This document shows, piece by piece, positions 53,134 to 61,757 of a stretch of 64,000 nt of DNA. The position numbers and the translations under genes are program-made. Each line of letters opens with the position of its first letter. Position 1 is the stretch's first letter. Source of the DNA: Tessaracoccus rhinocerotis (lineage in GTDB: Bacteria; Actinomycetota; Actinomycetes; Propionibacteriales; Propionibacteriaceae). The notes beneath the pieces are model-generated. The model did no database searches, had not been told where the DNA came from, and saw only the letters and a list, made by a program, of their open reading frames with translations. The DNA lies in the NCBI RefSeq assembly GCF_007197885.1, contig NZ_VKKG01000001.1:828334-892333 (forward strand). The letters are read 5' to 3'.

Positions 53134-53930
53134 AGTGATCCACCTCTCGTGGTTGCGCCGCTGCCGACGAGGGCGAGGAACACGTCCTCCAGCGACGGTT
53201 GCTTCTCGACGTACTCGACCTCCGTCGGGAGGAGCAGCCGCTTCAGTTCCGCGAGAGTGCCGTACTGGATGATGGTGCCCTCGTGGAGGACGGCGATGCG
53301 TTCGGCCAACTGCTCGGCCTCGTCGAGGTACTGGGTGGTGAGCAGCACGGTTGTGCCGCCGTCGGCCAGTCGCCGCACGGTCTCCCAGACCTCTCCTCGC
53401 GACTGCGGGTCGAGGCCCGTGGTGGGCTCGTCGAGGAAGACGACGGCCGGGTCCCCGACCAGGCTCATCGCGATGTCGAGCCGACGTCGCATGCCGCCCG
53501 AGTACTCGCCCGCCTTCCGGCCGCCGGCCTCGCTGAGCGCGAACCGCCGGAGCAGGTCGTCGGCGGTCGCGCGCGGGTCAGGGACGTGCCGGAGCCGCGC
53601 CACCAGCACCAGGTTCTCGCGCCCGGAGAGCCGCTCGTCGATCGCGGCGTACTGCCCCGTGAGGCTGATCGAGCTGCGCACGGCCCGCCCCTCGGAGGCG
53701 ACGTCGAAGCCGTTCACCATGGCCGTGCCGGCGTCGGCCGCAGTGAGGGTGGAGAGGATCCGCACCAGCGTCGTCTTGCCTGCCCCGTTCGATCCCAGCA
53801 GGGCCACGATGCTGCCGGCGCGGACGTCGAGGTCCACGCCACGCAGCACGTGCAGGCCCTTGAAGGACTTCTCAATCCCCCGCGCCGAGATGGCGAGATC
53901 GGCTCGTTGCTCAGCGCTCATCGCCGGCAC
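53130..53930 (-). CDS. ABC transporter ATP-binding protein (DrrA-like)
   Basis: 266 residues. Walker A GSNGAGKTTLV, signature YSGGMRRRLDIA, Walker B VVFLDEPTTGLDPQSR, and LTTQYLDEAEQLAE. The Gln-Tyr switch instead of His is usual in DrrA-type daunorubicin resistance ATPases. Third gene of a PadR-DUF1048-ATPase-permease operon; it starts 20 bp inside the DUF1048 gene. Confidence 0.92.
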   Translation of the reverse strand: MPAMSAEQRADLAISARGIEKSFKGLHVLRGVDLDVRAGSIVALLGSNGAGKTTLVRILSTLTAADAGTAMVNGFDVASEGRAVRSSISLTGQYAAIDERLSGRENLVLVARLRHVPDPRATADDLLRRFALSEAGGRKAGEYSGGMRRRLDIAMSLVGDPAVVFLDEPTTGLDPQSRGEVWETVRRLADGGTTVLLTTQYLDEAEQLAERIAVLHEGTIIQYGTLAELKRLLLPTEVEYVEKQPSLEDVFLALVGSGATTRGGSL

Positions 53931-54306
53931 CCCCTTCCCCGTTGGCCCCCTGCTGTTGGACGGCCTCGTCCATCGCAGCGGCGAGGCGGGTGCGCTCCCT
54001 GTCGATCCAATGGCTGTCGCGGTAGTTGGCCGCGAAGGCGTCCGCGAACTCGACGGGATCGTCGCCGACCACGTCGCGGATCGGTGTGCCGTCGGCCGCA
54101 GAAGCCTCGACGAGCTCGATCAGGTCCTCGAGCATCTGCACCAGCACGTCGCCCTTGACGATGGCGGCCGAGCGCATCAGGTAGCGCTCGATCCCGTCGA
54201 TGGCGGTGCGGTAGCCGACCGGCAGGGCAGCCTTGCGGGTGTTGTAGGCGCGCCATCGGCGCTTGTCCTCGAGGGACCCGGTCACCTTCTCGATCCATCT
54301 GGTCAT
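53911..54306 (-). CDS. DUF1048 family protein
   Basis: 131 residues: MTRWIEKVTGSLEDKRRWRAYNTR, then LPVGYRTAIDGIERYLM and VGDDPVEFADAFAANY with WIDRERTRL. DUF1048 proteins are small helical, encoded between PadR regulators and ABC-2 exporters; their function is unknown. The start overlaps the PadR stop (ATGA). The C-terminus overlaps the ATPase gene. Confidence 0.85.
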   Translation of the reverse strand: MTRWIEKVTGSLEDKRRWRAYNTRKAALPVGYRTAIDGIERYLMRSAAIVKGDVLVQMLEDLIELVEASAADGTPIRDVVGDDPVEFADAFAANYRDSHWIDRERTRLAAAMDEAVQQQGANGEGGAGDER

Positions 54307-54650
54307 GCTCGTTCCCCTTGCTGCTCGACGTGTTCGTGGAGTTGGGTGATCCGGGAGGCCAGGAAGCTCCACGTCTTCCAGAACTCGTCGAGCTGCGCGC
54401 GGCCCGCTGCGTTCAGCGAGTACACCTTGCGCGGCGGGCCCTTCTCGGAGGGCACCTTGTCCACGTCAACCAGTCCGCGCTGCTCCACGCGCACGAGCAG
54501 CGCATACACGGTGCCCTCCGCGATGTCGGAGAAACCCTCCTCCCGCAGCCGGGCGGTGATTTCGTAGCCGTAGGCCGGGCGTACCGCGAGGAGCGCCAGG
54601 ATGATGCCCTCGAGCGTGCCCTTGAGCATCTCGGTCATCTGCTTGCCCAT
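54303..54650 (-). CDS. PadR-family transcriptional repressor
   Basis: 115 residues. PadR winged helix: LEGIILALLAVRPAYGYEITARL, GFSDIAEGTVYALLVRVEQRGLV, and SEKGPPRKVYSLNAAGRAQL. A C-terminal helix for dimerisation follows. It likely represses its own operon, since a 23-bp inverted repeat lies just upstream. The ATG at 54650 has AAAGGA 5 nt before it; a start ten codons earlier would include the operator. Confidence 0.9.
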   Translation of the reverse strand: MGKQMTEMLKGTLEGIILALLAVRPAYGYEITARLREEGFSDIAEGTVYALLVRVEQRGLVDVDKVPSEKGPPRKVYSLNAAGRAQLDEFWKTWSFLASRITQLHEHVEQQGERA

Positions 54651-54665
54651 CGCTGTCCTTTCATC

Positions 54666-54688
54666 GGTACTCAATGTCACTGAGTACC
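54666..54688 (-). promoter_or_regulatory. PadR operator (GGTACTCA-N7-TGAGTACC)
   Basis: Two perfect 8-bp arms, GGTACTCA (54666-54673) and TGAGTACC (54681-54688), separated by 7 bp, sit 16 bp upstream of the padR ATG. A further AAGTACC half-site is at 54705-54711. It looks like an autoregulatory PadR site. Confidence 0.75.
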
Positions 54689-54731
54689 AGTAGATAGTAA
54701 CACCAAGTACCGCAGATGCAAGGGGGTTGAA

Positions 54732-54769
54732 AAGAACATCCCGCCCGGATGCCCGGGCGGGATGTTCTT
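54732..54769 (-). terminator. Intrinsic terminator of the thioredoxin gene
   Basis: A 17-bp perfect stem (54732-54748 with 54753-54769) with a 4-nt loop. On the minus strand it is followed by TTTTC, so it ends the trxA transcript 20 bp after its stop. Confidence 0.9.
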
Positions 54770-54788
54770 CGGTGACTGGGGGTGAAGG

Positions 54789-55145
54789 TCAGCCCTTGGC
54801 CGCCTCCTCCTTCAGCTTGTCCATGTCGAGTGCCTTGATCTGCTCCACGAGGCTGTCGAGCTGCTTGCCGTTGAGGAGTCCGGACTGGCGGAACACGAGC
54901 GCGCCGTCGCGGAAGCCCATCAGCGTGGGGATGGACTGGATCTCGAGCGCAGCGGAGATCTCCTGATTGGCCTCGGTGTCCAGCTTCGCGAAGACGACGT
55001 CCTCGTGCCGGCCGGAGGCCTCGTCGTAGATCGGCGCGAAGCGCTGGCACGGACCACACCAGTCAGCCCAGAAGTCGATGAGCACGACTCCGTTGCCCTC
55101 GATGGTGGAGGCGAAGTTTTCCTTGGTCAGGTCAGTGGTCGACAT
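54789..55145 (-). CDS. trxA: Thioredoxin
   Basis: 118 residues. Active site DFWADWCGPCQRF, cis-proline SIPTLMGF. It closely resembles the thioredoxin at 3470-3847 in layout (both have the EANxExSAALxI segment and a helical tail), so they are probably paralogues. This copy is transcribed alone, with its own strong terminator, and is the better candidate for the housekeeping thioredoxin. Confidence 0.93.
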   Translation of the reverse strand: MSTTDLTKENFASTIEGNGVVLIDFWADWCGPCQRFAPIYDEASGRHEDVVFAKLDTEANQEISAALEIQSIPTLMGFRDGALVFRQSGLLNGKQLDSLVEQIKALDMDKLKEEAAKG

Positions 55146-55222
55146 TTGGCGACCCCCTATCTGTCGATGTCTCTTGGTTCGTCCTGCACAACGCTACTCG
55201 CCCCGCAGAAATTCCACAGCGG

Positions 55223-55975
55223 TTACTTGAGGGCGACGATGCGGCGCATCGGCAACGGCACCCGGAAGGGCTCCGCCTCGGCGCGCGCGGCGAGGAACTC
55301 GAGCGCGGCGGAGGACCGCGCGCGGTCAGGTGCCTGGCGCAGACCCGCGAGCAGGAACTCGGCGTCCTCCCGCGAGGCCACCTCGTAGTGGTAGCGGGAG
55401 CGGGAGTCCTCCACCTTCTTCAGGCCGGCATCGGCGAGCATCTTCTTCGCCCGGAACTCCGAGAGTCCGGGCAGCTGCGGAGTGACCCGGAGGTAGCCCG
55501 CGAGTTGGCTGGAGATACGTAGGTCCTCGGCGTTGAACGGTCGCAGCGACGGCGACAGTGCGGCGAACACTCCCCCGGGGCGCAGCACCCTCGCCGCCTC
55601 CTCCAGGAAGCGTCCCCGGTCCGCCACCACACCCAGCCCGAGGCTGGTGACGACGGCGTCGAAGCTGTTGTCCCTGAACGGGAGGTAGCCGACGTCGGCC
55701 CTCAGATAGGTGCCCGGCCCCGCCTCCAGCGCCGCCTCGAGGTTCGCCCCGGACAGGTCCACCCCGACGGTCATGCGGCCGGGCCGCACCAGCCGTCGGG
55801 TGAGGGCGCCCGTGCCGCAGGCCAGGTCCAGGACCTTGGTGGCGGAGTCTGCCACGGCGCGGGCGAGCCATCGGTACGGGTCGTGGTCGCCACCGTGAGA
55901 GTGCTCGAGCACCCATTCCGAGGCCCCGGGACGGCGCGAACCGTACCAGCGGACCCCCGAGGCGGCCTCGCTCAT
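55223..55975 (-). CDS. SAM-dependent methyltransferase, class I
   Basis: 250 residues. The SAM-binding motif I is KVLDLACGTGALTRRL, acidic residue in TVGVDLSGANLE, motif II DNSFDAVVTSLGL, motif III LRPGGVFAALSP. It belongs to the Methyltransf_11 group; the substrate is unknown. Its ATG overlaps the DtxR-family stop by 4 bp (ATGA), so it is made from the same mRNA as the iron regulator. Confidence 0.88.
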   Translation of the reverse strand: MSEAASGVRWYGSRRPGASEWVLEHSHGGDHDPYRWLARAVADSATKVLDLACGTGALTRRLVRPGRMTVGVDLSGANLEAALEAGPGTYLRADVGYLPFRDNSFDAVVTSLGLGVVADRGRFLEEAARVLRPGGVFAALSPSLRPFNAEDLRISSQLAGYLRVTPQLPGLSEFRAKKMLADAGLKKVEDSRSRYHYEVASREDAEFLLAGLRQAPDRARSSAALEFLAARAEAEPFRVPLPMRRIVALK

Positions 55976-56670
55976 GCCGAAGCCTGCGCGACGAACAGCT
56001 GCTCGGCGGTCTGGGTGGAGACGAAAAGCGTCCTCTCGCCCAGCATCAGCTCGAGGCCGCCGACCACCGCCCTAGCGGTGAACTCGACCCCGGGACGCAG
56101 TCCGATGGCGGCGATGCCCTCGATCGTGTCCGGGTTGTTCTGGACGTTCTCGCTCATCCGCTCCAGTCGGGCCGGGGCGGCACCGAATGCCGCGACGTGC
56201 TCCGAGAGCGGCACGACGCCCCTGCGAAACGGCACCTGCTGCGCGTCCACACCGAGTTCCTTCAGCCCCGGGATCGGGTTCCCGTACGGGGAGAACGTCG
56301 GCGAGTCCAGGATATCCACGAGGCGGCGCTCGACGTCGAGGGAGATGACGTGCTCCCAGCGGCAGGCCTCCTCGTGGACCTTGTCCCACTCGAGTCCGAT
56401 GACCTCGGTGAGGAGGCACTCGGCCAGACGGTGCTTGCGCATCACGTCACGGGCCAGCTTCGCACCCAGCGGGGTGAGCTTGATGTGGCGGTCCTCCTCG
56501 ACGACCAGGAGCCCGTCGCGCTCCATCCGCGCAACGGTCTGCGACACCGTCGGTCCGGACTGGTGCAGCCGCTCGGCGATGCGCGCCCGCAGGGGCGGCA
56601 CGCCCTCCTCCAACAGCTCGTACACAGTGCGGAGATACATCTCCGTCGTGTCGATCAGGTCACCGCTCAT
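55972..56670 (-). CDS. IdeR/DtxR-family metal-dependent repressor
   Basis: 232 residues with the three DtxR domains: an HTH (about 1-72: LIDTTEMYLRTVYELLEEG, QSGPTVSQTVARMERDGLL), the dimer domain with EACRWEHVIS, and a C-terminal SH3-like domain. All metal ligands of DtxR/IdeR are found shifted by one residue: M11, C103, E106, H107 for site 1 and H80, E84, H99 for site 2. It should repress iron-acquisition genes when Fe(II) is bound. The start is the ATG at 56670. First gene of a pair with the methyltransferase. Confidence 0.93.
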   Translation of the reverse strand: MSGDLIDTTEMYLRTVYELLEEGVPPLRARIAERLHQSGPTVSQTVARMERDGLLVVEEDRHIKLTPLGAKLARDVMRKHRLAECLLTEVIGLEWDKVHEEACRWEHVISLDVERRLVDILDSPTFSPYGNPIPGLKELGVDAQQVPFRRGVVPLSEHVAAFGAAPARLERMSENVQNNPDTIEGIAAIGLRPGVEFTARAVVGGLELMLGERTLFVSTQTAEQLFVAQASA

Positions 56671-56787
56671 GTCCTCCGACCACCTCCGGGGGCAGTCTAG
56701 TCCGAACCCGCCGACGGGGGTTGGGATTGCCCGACCCACAGATTCGGGTCTCCGAGCGACGAGCGTCGTGCTGTCAGTGGCCGCCGA

Positions 56788-56799
56788 TAGCGTTGATCC
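56788..56799 (+). promoter_or_regulatory. Leaderless promoter of the DUF222/HNH gene (-10 TAGCGT)
   Basis: TAGCGT (56788-56793) is followed by 6 nt and the ATG at 56800. There is no ribosome-binding site. Confidence 0.5.
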
Positions 56800-58197
56800 A
56801 TGGACGAGACGGCGCAGATGCTGGCACGGGAGCTGGTGGGAACCGACCACCTGGCCCGGCAGGCGCTGGCGCGGCGGACCATGCTCATCGCGGAGTTCGC
56901 GGTCAACTACTCGGTGGGTCACGACGACGTCATGCCCGTCCTTGCGGAGCGCCGGGTGGCCCTCGGCCCGGGGGCACCGAGCGTGTCGGAGTTCACCTGT
57001 CTGGAGGTCGCTGGCTTGCTGGGTGTCACCCCGCGCGCCGCTGCCGGAATGATCGCCGACGCCGTGAACCTACGCCACCGGCATCCCGGCCTGTACGCAA
57101 GGATGATCGACCTCGCGATCGAACCGGACCGCGCCTGCGCCGCCGCGCGCAAGTGCCAGGAGCTTCCCCAGGAAGTCGCCGACGAGGTGACGAACAAGTG
57201 GTTGAAGGTGCAGCACCGCCACGCCTGGACCAGCGCCTTCAACCAACTCGCCCGGCTCGTGACCAATGCGGACCCGGAGCGCGCCGCAAGACGTGAACGC
57301 AGGCTGCGGACCCAGCTGGGGGTGCACGTCTGGGGCCTCCACGAGGGCACCATGAACCTGACCGGCAGGCTGGAGACCCTGGACGCCCGCTATCTGGACG
57401 CCGCGGTCGAGCGCATCGCGGAGATCCTTGGCGCCGAGCACCCGGAGTGCTCGAAGGAGGTGCTCCGAGCGCGGGCACTCGGAGTTCTGTCCAACCCCGC
57501 CCGGGCGCTCGCGATGCTCCAGCAGGCTGCACAGCCGACGCTACCCGCGGGACGTGGGGACGCGGAGTCCCCGCTCTCCTGCCCCGGGCCACTCTGCGGG
57601 ACCATCACCACTCCGCTTCACAAGCTGCGCCCACGGTTGGGGATCGCGGTGCACCTGCACGTGGATGCGCTCGGGAACCTCGAGGGAGCTGCGCGGGTGG
57701 ACCGGGCCGGGCACATCACAGTGGAGACCCTCGCGGAGGCATTGCAGGGCATCGACATCACGGTCCAGCCGGTGATCGACCTCAATGACGTGCCCGCCGA
57801 GGACCAGTACGTCCCGTCCGCCCGGCTCCGGGAGGCCGTCGCCCTGGCAGCGCCGCACGAACTCTTCCCATTCTCCGGCCGCACCACTCCCAGTCTGGAC
57901 CTGGACCACACGGTGCCGTACCGCGCCAGGGGGCCGGGGCAGACCCGGCTGGGCAACCTCGCCCCGCTGAGCCGGCTCGTGCACCGGGCCAAGACCAGGG
58001 GCAGTTGGACCGTCGAGCAACCACGGTCGATGCTGATGGTGTGGCGCTCACCACTGGGGTTCCGCTACGAGGTCCACCCGAGGGCGGGAACTCGTCGCGT
58101 GGTGGAGTCCCCATGGTCCACGCCGGCGGAGTTGCTTCGGGCTGACCCGCCACGGATCCGTGGGCTCGACGCGCCCGTGGAGATCGTGCGGGACTAG
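56800..58197 (+). CDS. DUF222 (13E12 repeat-like) protein with HNH endonuclease domain
   Basis: 465 residues. The helical DUF222 part (about 20-360) is followed by an HNH motif, LDLDHTVPYRARGPGQTRLGNLAPLSRLVHRAKT, with the His, Asn and His all kept. Many copies of this family occur in actinobacterial genomes, including the 13E12 family of mycobacteria. They may be mobile or defence-related but this is not shown. There are no signs of flanking repeats. It converges with nagA (4-bp overlap). Confidence 0.9.
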   Translation: MDETAQMLARELVGTDHLARQALARRTMLIAEFAVNYSVGHDDVMPVLAERRVALGPGAPSVSEFTCLEVAGLLGVTPRAAAGMIADAVNLRHRHPGLYARMIDLAIEPDRACAAARKCQELPQEVADEVTNKWLKVQHRHAWTSAFNQLARLVTNADPERAARRERRLRTQLGVHVWGLHEGTMNLTGRLETLDARYLDAAVERIAEILGAEHPECSKEVLRARALGVLSNPARALAMLQQAAQPTLPAGRGDAESPLSCPGPLCGTITTPLHKLRPRLGIAVHLHVDALGNLEGAARVDRAGHITVETLAEALQGIDITVQPVIDLNDVPAEDQYVPSARLREAVALAAPHELFPFSGRTTPSLDLDHTVPYRARGPGQTRLGNLAPLSRLVHRAKTRGSWTVEQPRSMLMVWRSPLGFRYEVHPRAGTRRVVESPWSTPAELLRADPPRIRGLDAPVEIVRD

Positions 58198-59327
58198 GAG
58201 ACCAGTTCCCCGTGGCGGATCACGGCGCGCAGTTCGCCCTCGGCGTCCACGATGCACACGTCGGCCCAGCGACCGGGGGCCAGCTGTCCCACGTCCTCCA
58301 GTCCGTGCCAGCGGGCGGGGGTGGTGGCGCACATCACGGCCGCCTCCTCGATGGTGCACTCCACCTGCTGCACCAGGTAGCGGAACGCCCGCCCCATCGT
58401 CAGGGTGGAGCCTGCGATGGCGCCGGGGCTGCCGTCGTCGGTCACGAGGCGGGCGGTGCCGTCGGTGACCTCCACCGCGAGCTCGCCCAGCACGTAGCTG
58501 CCGTCGCCCATGCCGGTGGCGCTCATGGCGTCGGTCACCATGGCGACGCGGTCCACGCCCGCGGCGTCGATGGACATCCGCGCGATGACGGGGGCGTGGT
58601 GGACGCCGTCGCAGATGAGCTCCACCATGCAGCGCTCGTCGGTCAGCAGCACGGGGACCGGGCCGGCGTCACGGTGGTGGATGGGGCGCATGGCGTTGAA
58701 GAGGTGCGTGACCAGGTCCGCGCCCCAGTCCAGGGCGTCGCGGGTCCTGGCCTCGTCGGCGTTCGAGTGGCCGAAGGCGACCTTGACCCCGGCCCCGGTG
58801 AAGGTGGCGATGGCCTCGCGGGAGTGCTCGCGCTCGGTGGCCATGGTGACCATCTTCAGCGCGGGCCCGCCTGCGGTGATCAGCCGCTGGACCGATTCGG
58901 GGTCCGGGTCGATGAGCAGGGCCAGCTCGTGGGCGCCCTTCTTCTCCGGCGCGAGGAACGGGCCCTCCAGGTGGATGCCGGCCAGCTCCCCGCGCTCGAA
59001 GAGGCCGCGGAGCACAGCGATCTGGGCCTCGAGGTTCTCGATGGTGGCCGTGACGGTCGAACCGAAGATGGTGGTGGTGCCGTTGCGCCGGTGGTACCGG
59101 ATCGCCCGGAGGTTGCCCTCCGGGTCGGGCGCCCCGAAGCTGACGCCCTCCGCGCCGTGGCAGTGGGTGTCCACGAAGCCCGGCACAGCCACCAGCCCGG
59201 CGTACTCGCCCGAGACGCTCTCGGCCTGCTCCACCGCGACGATGCGGCCGTCCTCGACCACGATCACCGCGTTCTCGACGACACCCTCGGGCGTGACCGC
59301 ACGCCCCACCTCGATCTTGTCAGCCAT
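58194..59327 (-). CDS. nagA: N-acetylglucosamine-6-phosphate deacetylase NagA
   Basis: 377 residues, amidohydrolase fold. Metal and catalytic motifs: PGFVDTHCHGAEG, GIHLEGPFLAPEKKGAH, FGHSNADEA, THLFNAMRPIHHRD, and VTDAMSATGMGDG. It removes acetate from GlcNAc-6-P when amino sugars or cell-wall fragments are recycled. The start is the ATG at 59327, two codons inside a GTG. It could use GlcNAc from the NamZ/AmiE-like salvage genes at 10.8-13.9 kb (inference). No nagB neighbour is seen. Confidence 0.94.
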   Translation of the reverse strand: MADKIEVGRAVTPEGVVENAVIVVEDGRIVAVEQAESVSGEYAGLVAVPGFVDTHCHGAEGVSFGAPDPEGNLRAIRYHRRNGTTTIFGSTVTATIENLEAQIAVLRGLFERGELAGIHLEGPFLAPEKKGAHELALLIDPDPESVQRLITAGGPALKMVTMATEREHSREAIATFTGAGVKVAFGHSNADEARTRDALDWGADLVTHLFNAMRPIHHRDAGPVPVLLTDERCMVELICDGVHHAPVIARMSIDAAGVDRVAMVTDAMSATGMGDGSYVLGELAVEVTDGTARLVTDDGSPGAIAGSTLTMGRAFRYLVQQVECTIEEAAVMCATTPARWHGLEDVGQLAPGRWADVCIVDAEGELRAVIRHGELVS

Positions 59328-59398
59328 GCCCACATCAAATCACTGCTCGTGCTGCGCGCAGAACACGGGGTCACAAGAACTGATCGGTCCGGCTCCTG

Positions 59399-60496
59399 TC
59401 AGTTCCAGCAGATGTGGGGATCGATGCCTCCCCCGGTGACCATGTCCGGCGGCTCGCGCCGGAAGATGGGCACGCACATGTCCTCGGTGAGCAGACGCCT
59501 GGTGGTGCCGTCGTCGGCCCCCAGGAGGCGACAACCGTCCACCCGCAGGAAGACGTCGCGTACCCCCGAGGCGTCCAGGACGTGGACCACCACGCCGGCG
59601 GTCTCCTGATAACCCTCGATGCAACTGTCCGGTTCTCCCCCCACTCCCTCGGGTGCGGCGGCGAGCGCGCGGGCGAAGGCGGCGGCCTCGTCGTCGACGA
59701 GCAGTCTGGATCCCATCAGCAACGAGTCGTCACCCTGTTCCTGGTAGCGGCACAGCCCCACCTCGGACACCTCGTCGGCCTCCGTGACGTCCCAGGCCGG
59801 GACAGGCCTCGCGTCGATGTCAGCGATGGGCGAGACGGGGACGCAACCGGCCGCGTCTCGCTCCAGGATGACGGCAGAGCCGGTGATCGTCCCGGCGAGC
59901 GCGCGGTCCTGGTCGGTCGGCTCGGCGGTCAGTGTCACGACCACCTCGGTGTCCCCCACGACCGCGGATACCTGTTCGGTGAGGGGTGTCCCGGACTCGA
60001 CGCCGACCGGCATCCACTCGAGGTGCATCTGGACCCACTCGGGCCGGAGCTCTGGGCACGCGATCGCCGCCACCGCTCCCCACGGGGAACTGACGAACGG
60101 GGCCTCCGGGACGTCCGGTTCCGACTTGCCGTTGATGCACCACGACGACGCGGACCAAGCGTAGTCGTCGTAGCGCCACTCCTCGGGCACCTGCACTGCG
60201 ACGTCGTGGCGGGAGACCCACTTCCAGCCCTCCTCCGGCGCGGGGAGACCGCTCAGCGTCGGCCCGGGTTGCTCCCCGGTTGCCGATGGCGACGTCGTGG
60301 TGGCCGGGAGCGCGACGTCACCGTCGCCGTCCAGCAGCAGCCACAGCGGCACCCCGAGTGCCACCAGCACCACGGCTGCCGCGGCCAGCCACGGGAGGGG
60401 TCCTCGCCGCGGCCGACGGGGCGCGACCCCTCCGAGCGGGATCCTCGCCTGCTCGGCGAAGGCCTCGCGGAATGCCTGCTCTGCTCTGTCACTCAT
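59399..60496 (-). CDS. Membrane protein coupled to the ECF sigma factor, eight extracytoplasmic cysteines
   Basis: 365 residues. Short cytosolic segment (about 1-35), one helix (about 36-56, PWLAAAAVVLVALGVPLWLLL), then an outside domain with eight Cys, probably paired. No family recognised. The ATG overlaps the sigma factor stop (ATGA), the usual place for an anti-sigma factor. But the cytosolic part is short and has no zinc-binding anti-sigma motif, so this may be an effector or co-regulated protein instead. Confidence 0.72.
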   Translation of the reverse strand: MSDRAEQAFREAFAEQARIPLGGVAPRRPRRGPLPWLAAAAVVLVALGVPLWLLLDGDGDVALPATTTSPSATGEQPGPTLSGLPAPEEGWKWVSRHDVAVQVPEEWRYDDYAWSASSWCINGKSEPDVPEAPFVSSPWGAVAAIACPELRPEWVQMHLEWMPVGVESGTPLTEQVSAVVGDTEVVVTLTAEPTDQDRALAGTITGSAVILERDAAGCVPVSPIADIDARPVPAWDVTEADEVSEVGLCRYQEQGDDSLLMGSRLLVDDEAAAFARALAAAPEGVGGEPDSCIEGYQETAGVVVHVLDASGVRDVFLRVDGCRLLGADDGTTRRLLTEDMCVPIFRREPPDMVTGGGIDPHICWN

Positions 60497-60978
60497 CGGT
60501 GATCCTCCTGGTCGAGTCGCTCCCGTAGCGCGGCCAGCGCGCGGTGGACGTGTGAGCGGGCAGTGGCCTCCGGCATGTCGAGCAGCTCGCCGATCCGCGC
60601 GAAGTCCAGGTCTTCGTAGAACCGGAGCACCACCGCGGCGCGCTGGGGCATCGGCAGTTCCCTGCACAGGTCCCAGGCGACGACGCGGTCCGGCACCTTC
60701 TCGGTCGCCGACTGCATCGCCGGCTCCCGTGTGAGGGCGACGGTCTCGAGCTGCTGACGGCGTCGCCTCGAGATCACCTCGTTGGTGACGGACCGGGTGG
60801 CGTAGGCGTCGATCCCGCCGTCGCCGTGGAGACGGTCGAACCGGCTGAACATGCGGCTGAGGACGTCCTGGACCACGTCTCGGGCCTCTTCCCGGTCGGC
60901 GCACAGCAGGTAGGCGTACCGGAGCAGGCGGGACTGCGTGGCCGAGACCCAGGCGTCGAACGCCGTACTTGCGCTCAT
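60493..60978 (-). CDS. ECF sigma factor (SigE-like, SigL/YlaC group)
   Basis: 161 residues. Region 2: RLLRYAYLLCADREEARDVVQDVLSRMF with the DVVQD motif. Region 4: PMPQRAAVVLRFYEDLDFARIGELLDMPEATARSHVHRALAAL. No C-terminal extension. It should direct RNA polymerase to a small regulon, perhaps including its own operon. GAGGAGGG precedes the ATG at 60978. First gene of a coupled pair with a membrane protein gene. Confidence 0.92.
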   Translation of the reverse strand: MSASTAFDAWVSATQSRLLRYAYLLCADREEARDVVQDVLSRMFSRFDRLHGDGGIDAYATRSVTNEVISRRRRQQLETVALTREPAMQSATEKVPDRVVAWDLCRELPMPQRAAVVLRFYEDLDFARIGELLDMPEATARSHVHRALAALRERLDQEDHR

Positions 60979-61034
60979 GACCCTCCTCAACGCAGTGGGC
61001 GCCGGTTTCGTTGCACCGGCCGGCAACCATCCAA

Positions 61035-61757
61035 TCAGGACAGCGCACCCGGCAGGGCCACGAGAGCGGTGAAGGTGCACACGGCGACGACGGCGAGCAC
61101 CCAGTCCGGCGCGGTCAGCGGCACCGGGCGGTGGATCGTGCGCGGCCCGGCGCGCAGCCCGCGGGACTCCAGCGCCAGAGCGATCTGCTCCGAGGCGCGG
61201 ATGGAACCCACCAGCAGCGCGAACGCAGCCTGTCCGAACTCCTTCGCCCCGAAGCGCACACGACCGTTCCTGCCACGCGGAGCACGCACGGCCTGCGCGG
61301 TGCGGATGGTGCCCCAACGGGCGGGCATGGTCTGCAGCATCCGGTGCCCAGCCAGCAACGGATAGGCGAACCGGGGGCTGAGGCGGGCGTGCTGGACCAG
61401 GCTGACCATCAGGTCCCGTGGCGGGGTGGTGGCGATGAACGCGATGCTCAGCACGCCGATCACGAGTCCGCGCAGCGCCAGGGCCGCGCCGATGGCGAGT
61501 CCGTTCTCGGGTCGGGTCATCCAGTTCACCGCGACCAGCCCGATTCCGAACACCAGGAACGGCAAGTGTCCCAACAGCAGCGTCCGCAGGGACACGGCAC
61601 GGCAGGCGAGGACCCCCACGACGGCGGCCGCGTAGAGCAGGCCAAGGGCGCGCAGGTCGAACAGGAACAGGTTCACGAACGATACGACGAAGACCACCAC
61701 CAGCTTCACCGTCGGGTTGCGTAGGTGCAGCCAGCCGCCCACGGGGGTCGGGGTCAT
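61035..61757 (-). CDS. ykoC: ECF transporter T component (EcfT, YkoC-like)
   Basis: 240 residues with about six hydrophobic segments. The coupling motif region has ARLSPRFAYPLLAGHR and ESRGLRAGPRT (the ARG-type motif of CbiQ/EcfT proteins). The start overlaps the ATPase stop (ATGA). Together with the fused ATPase and YkoE-like protein it makes an energy-coupling factor transporter for a thiamin precursor. Confidence 0.88.
   Translation of the reverse strand: MTPTPVGGWLHLRNPTVKLVVVFVVSFVNLFLFDLRALGLLYAAAVVGVLACRAVSLRTLLLGHLPFLVFGIGLVAVNWMTRPENGLAIGAALALRGLVIGVLSIAFIATTPPRDLMVSLVQHARLSPRFAYPLLAGHRMLQTMPARWGTIRTAQAVRAPRGRNGRVRFGAKEFGQAAFALLVGSIRASEQIALALESRGLRAGPRTIHRPVPLTAPDWVLAVVAVCTFTALVALPGALS

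Noticed and set aside
56800-58197. DUF222/HNH gene as a homing or defence element
   Set aside because: The HNH residues are intact, but there are no flanking repeats, intron or intein features, or partner genes; copies of this family are ordinary in actinobacteria.
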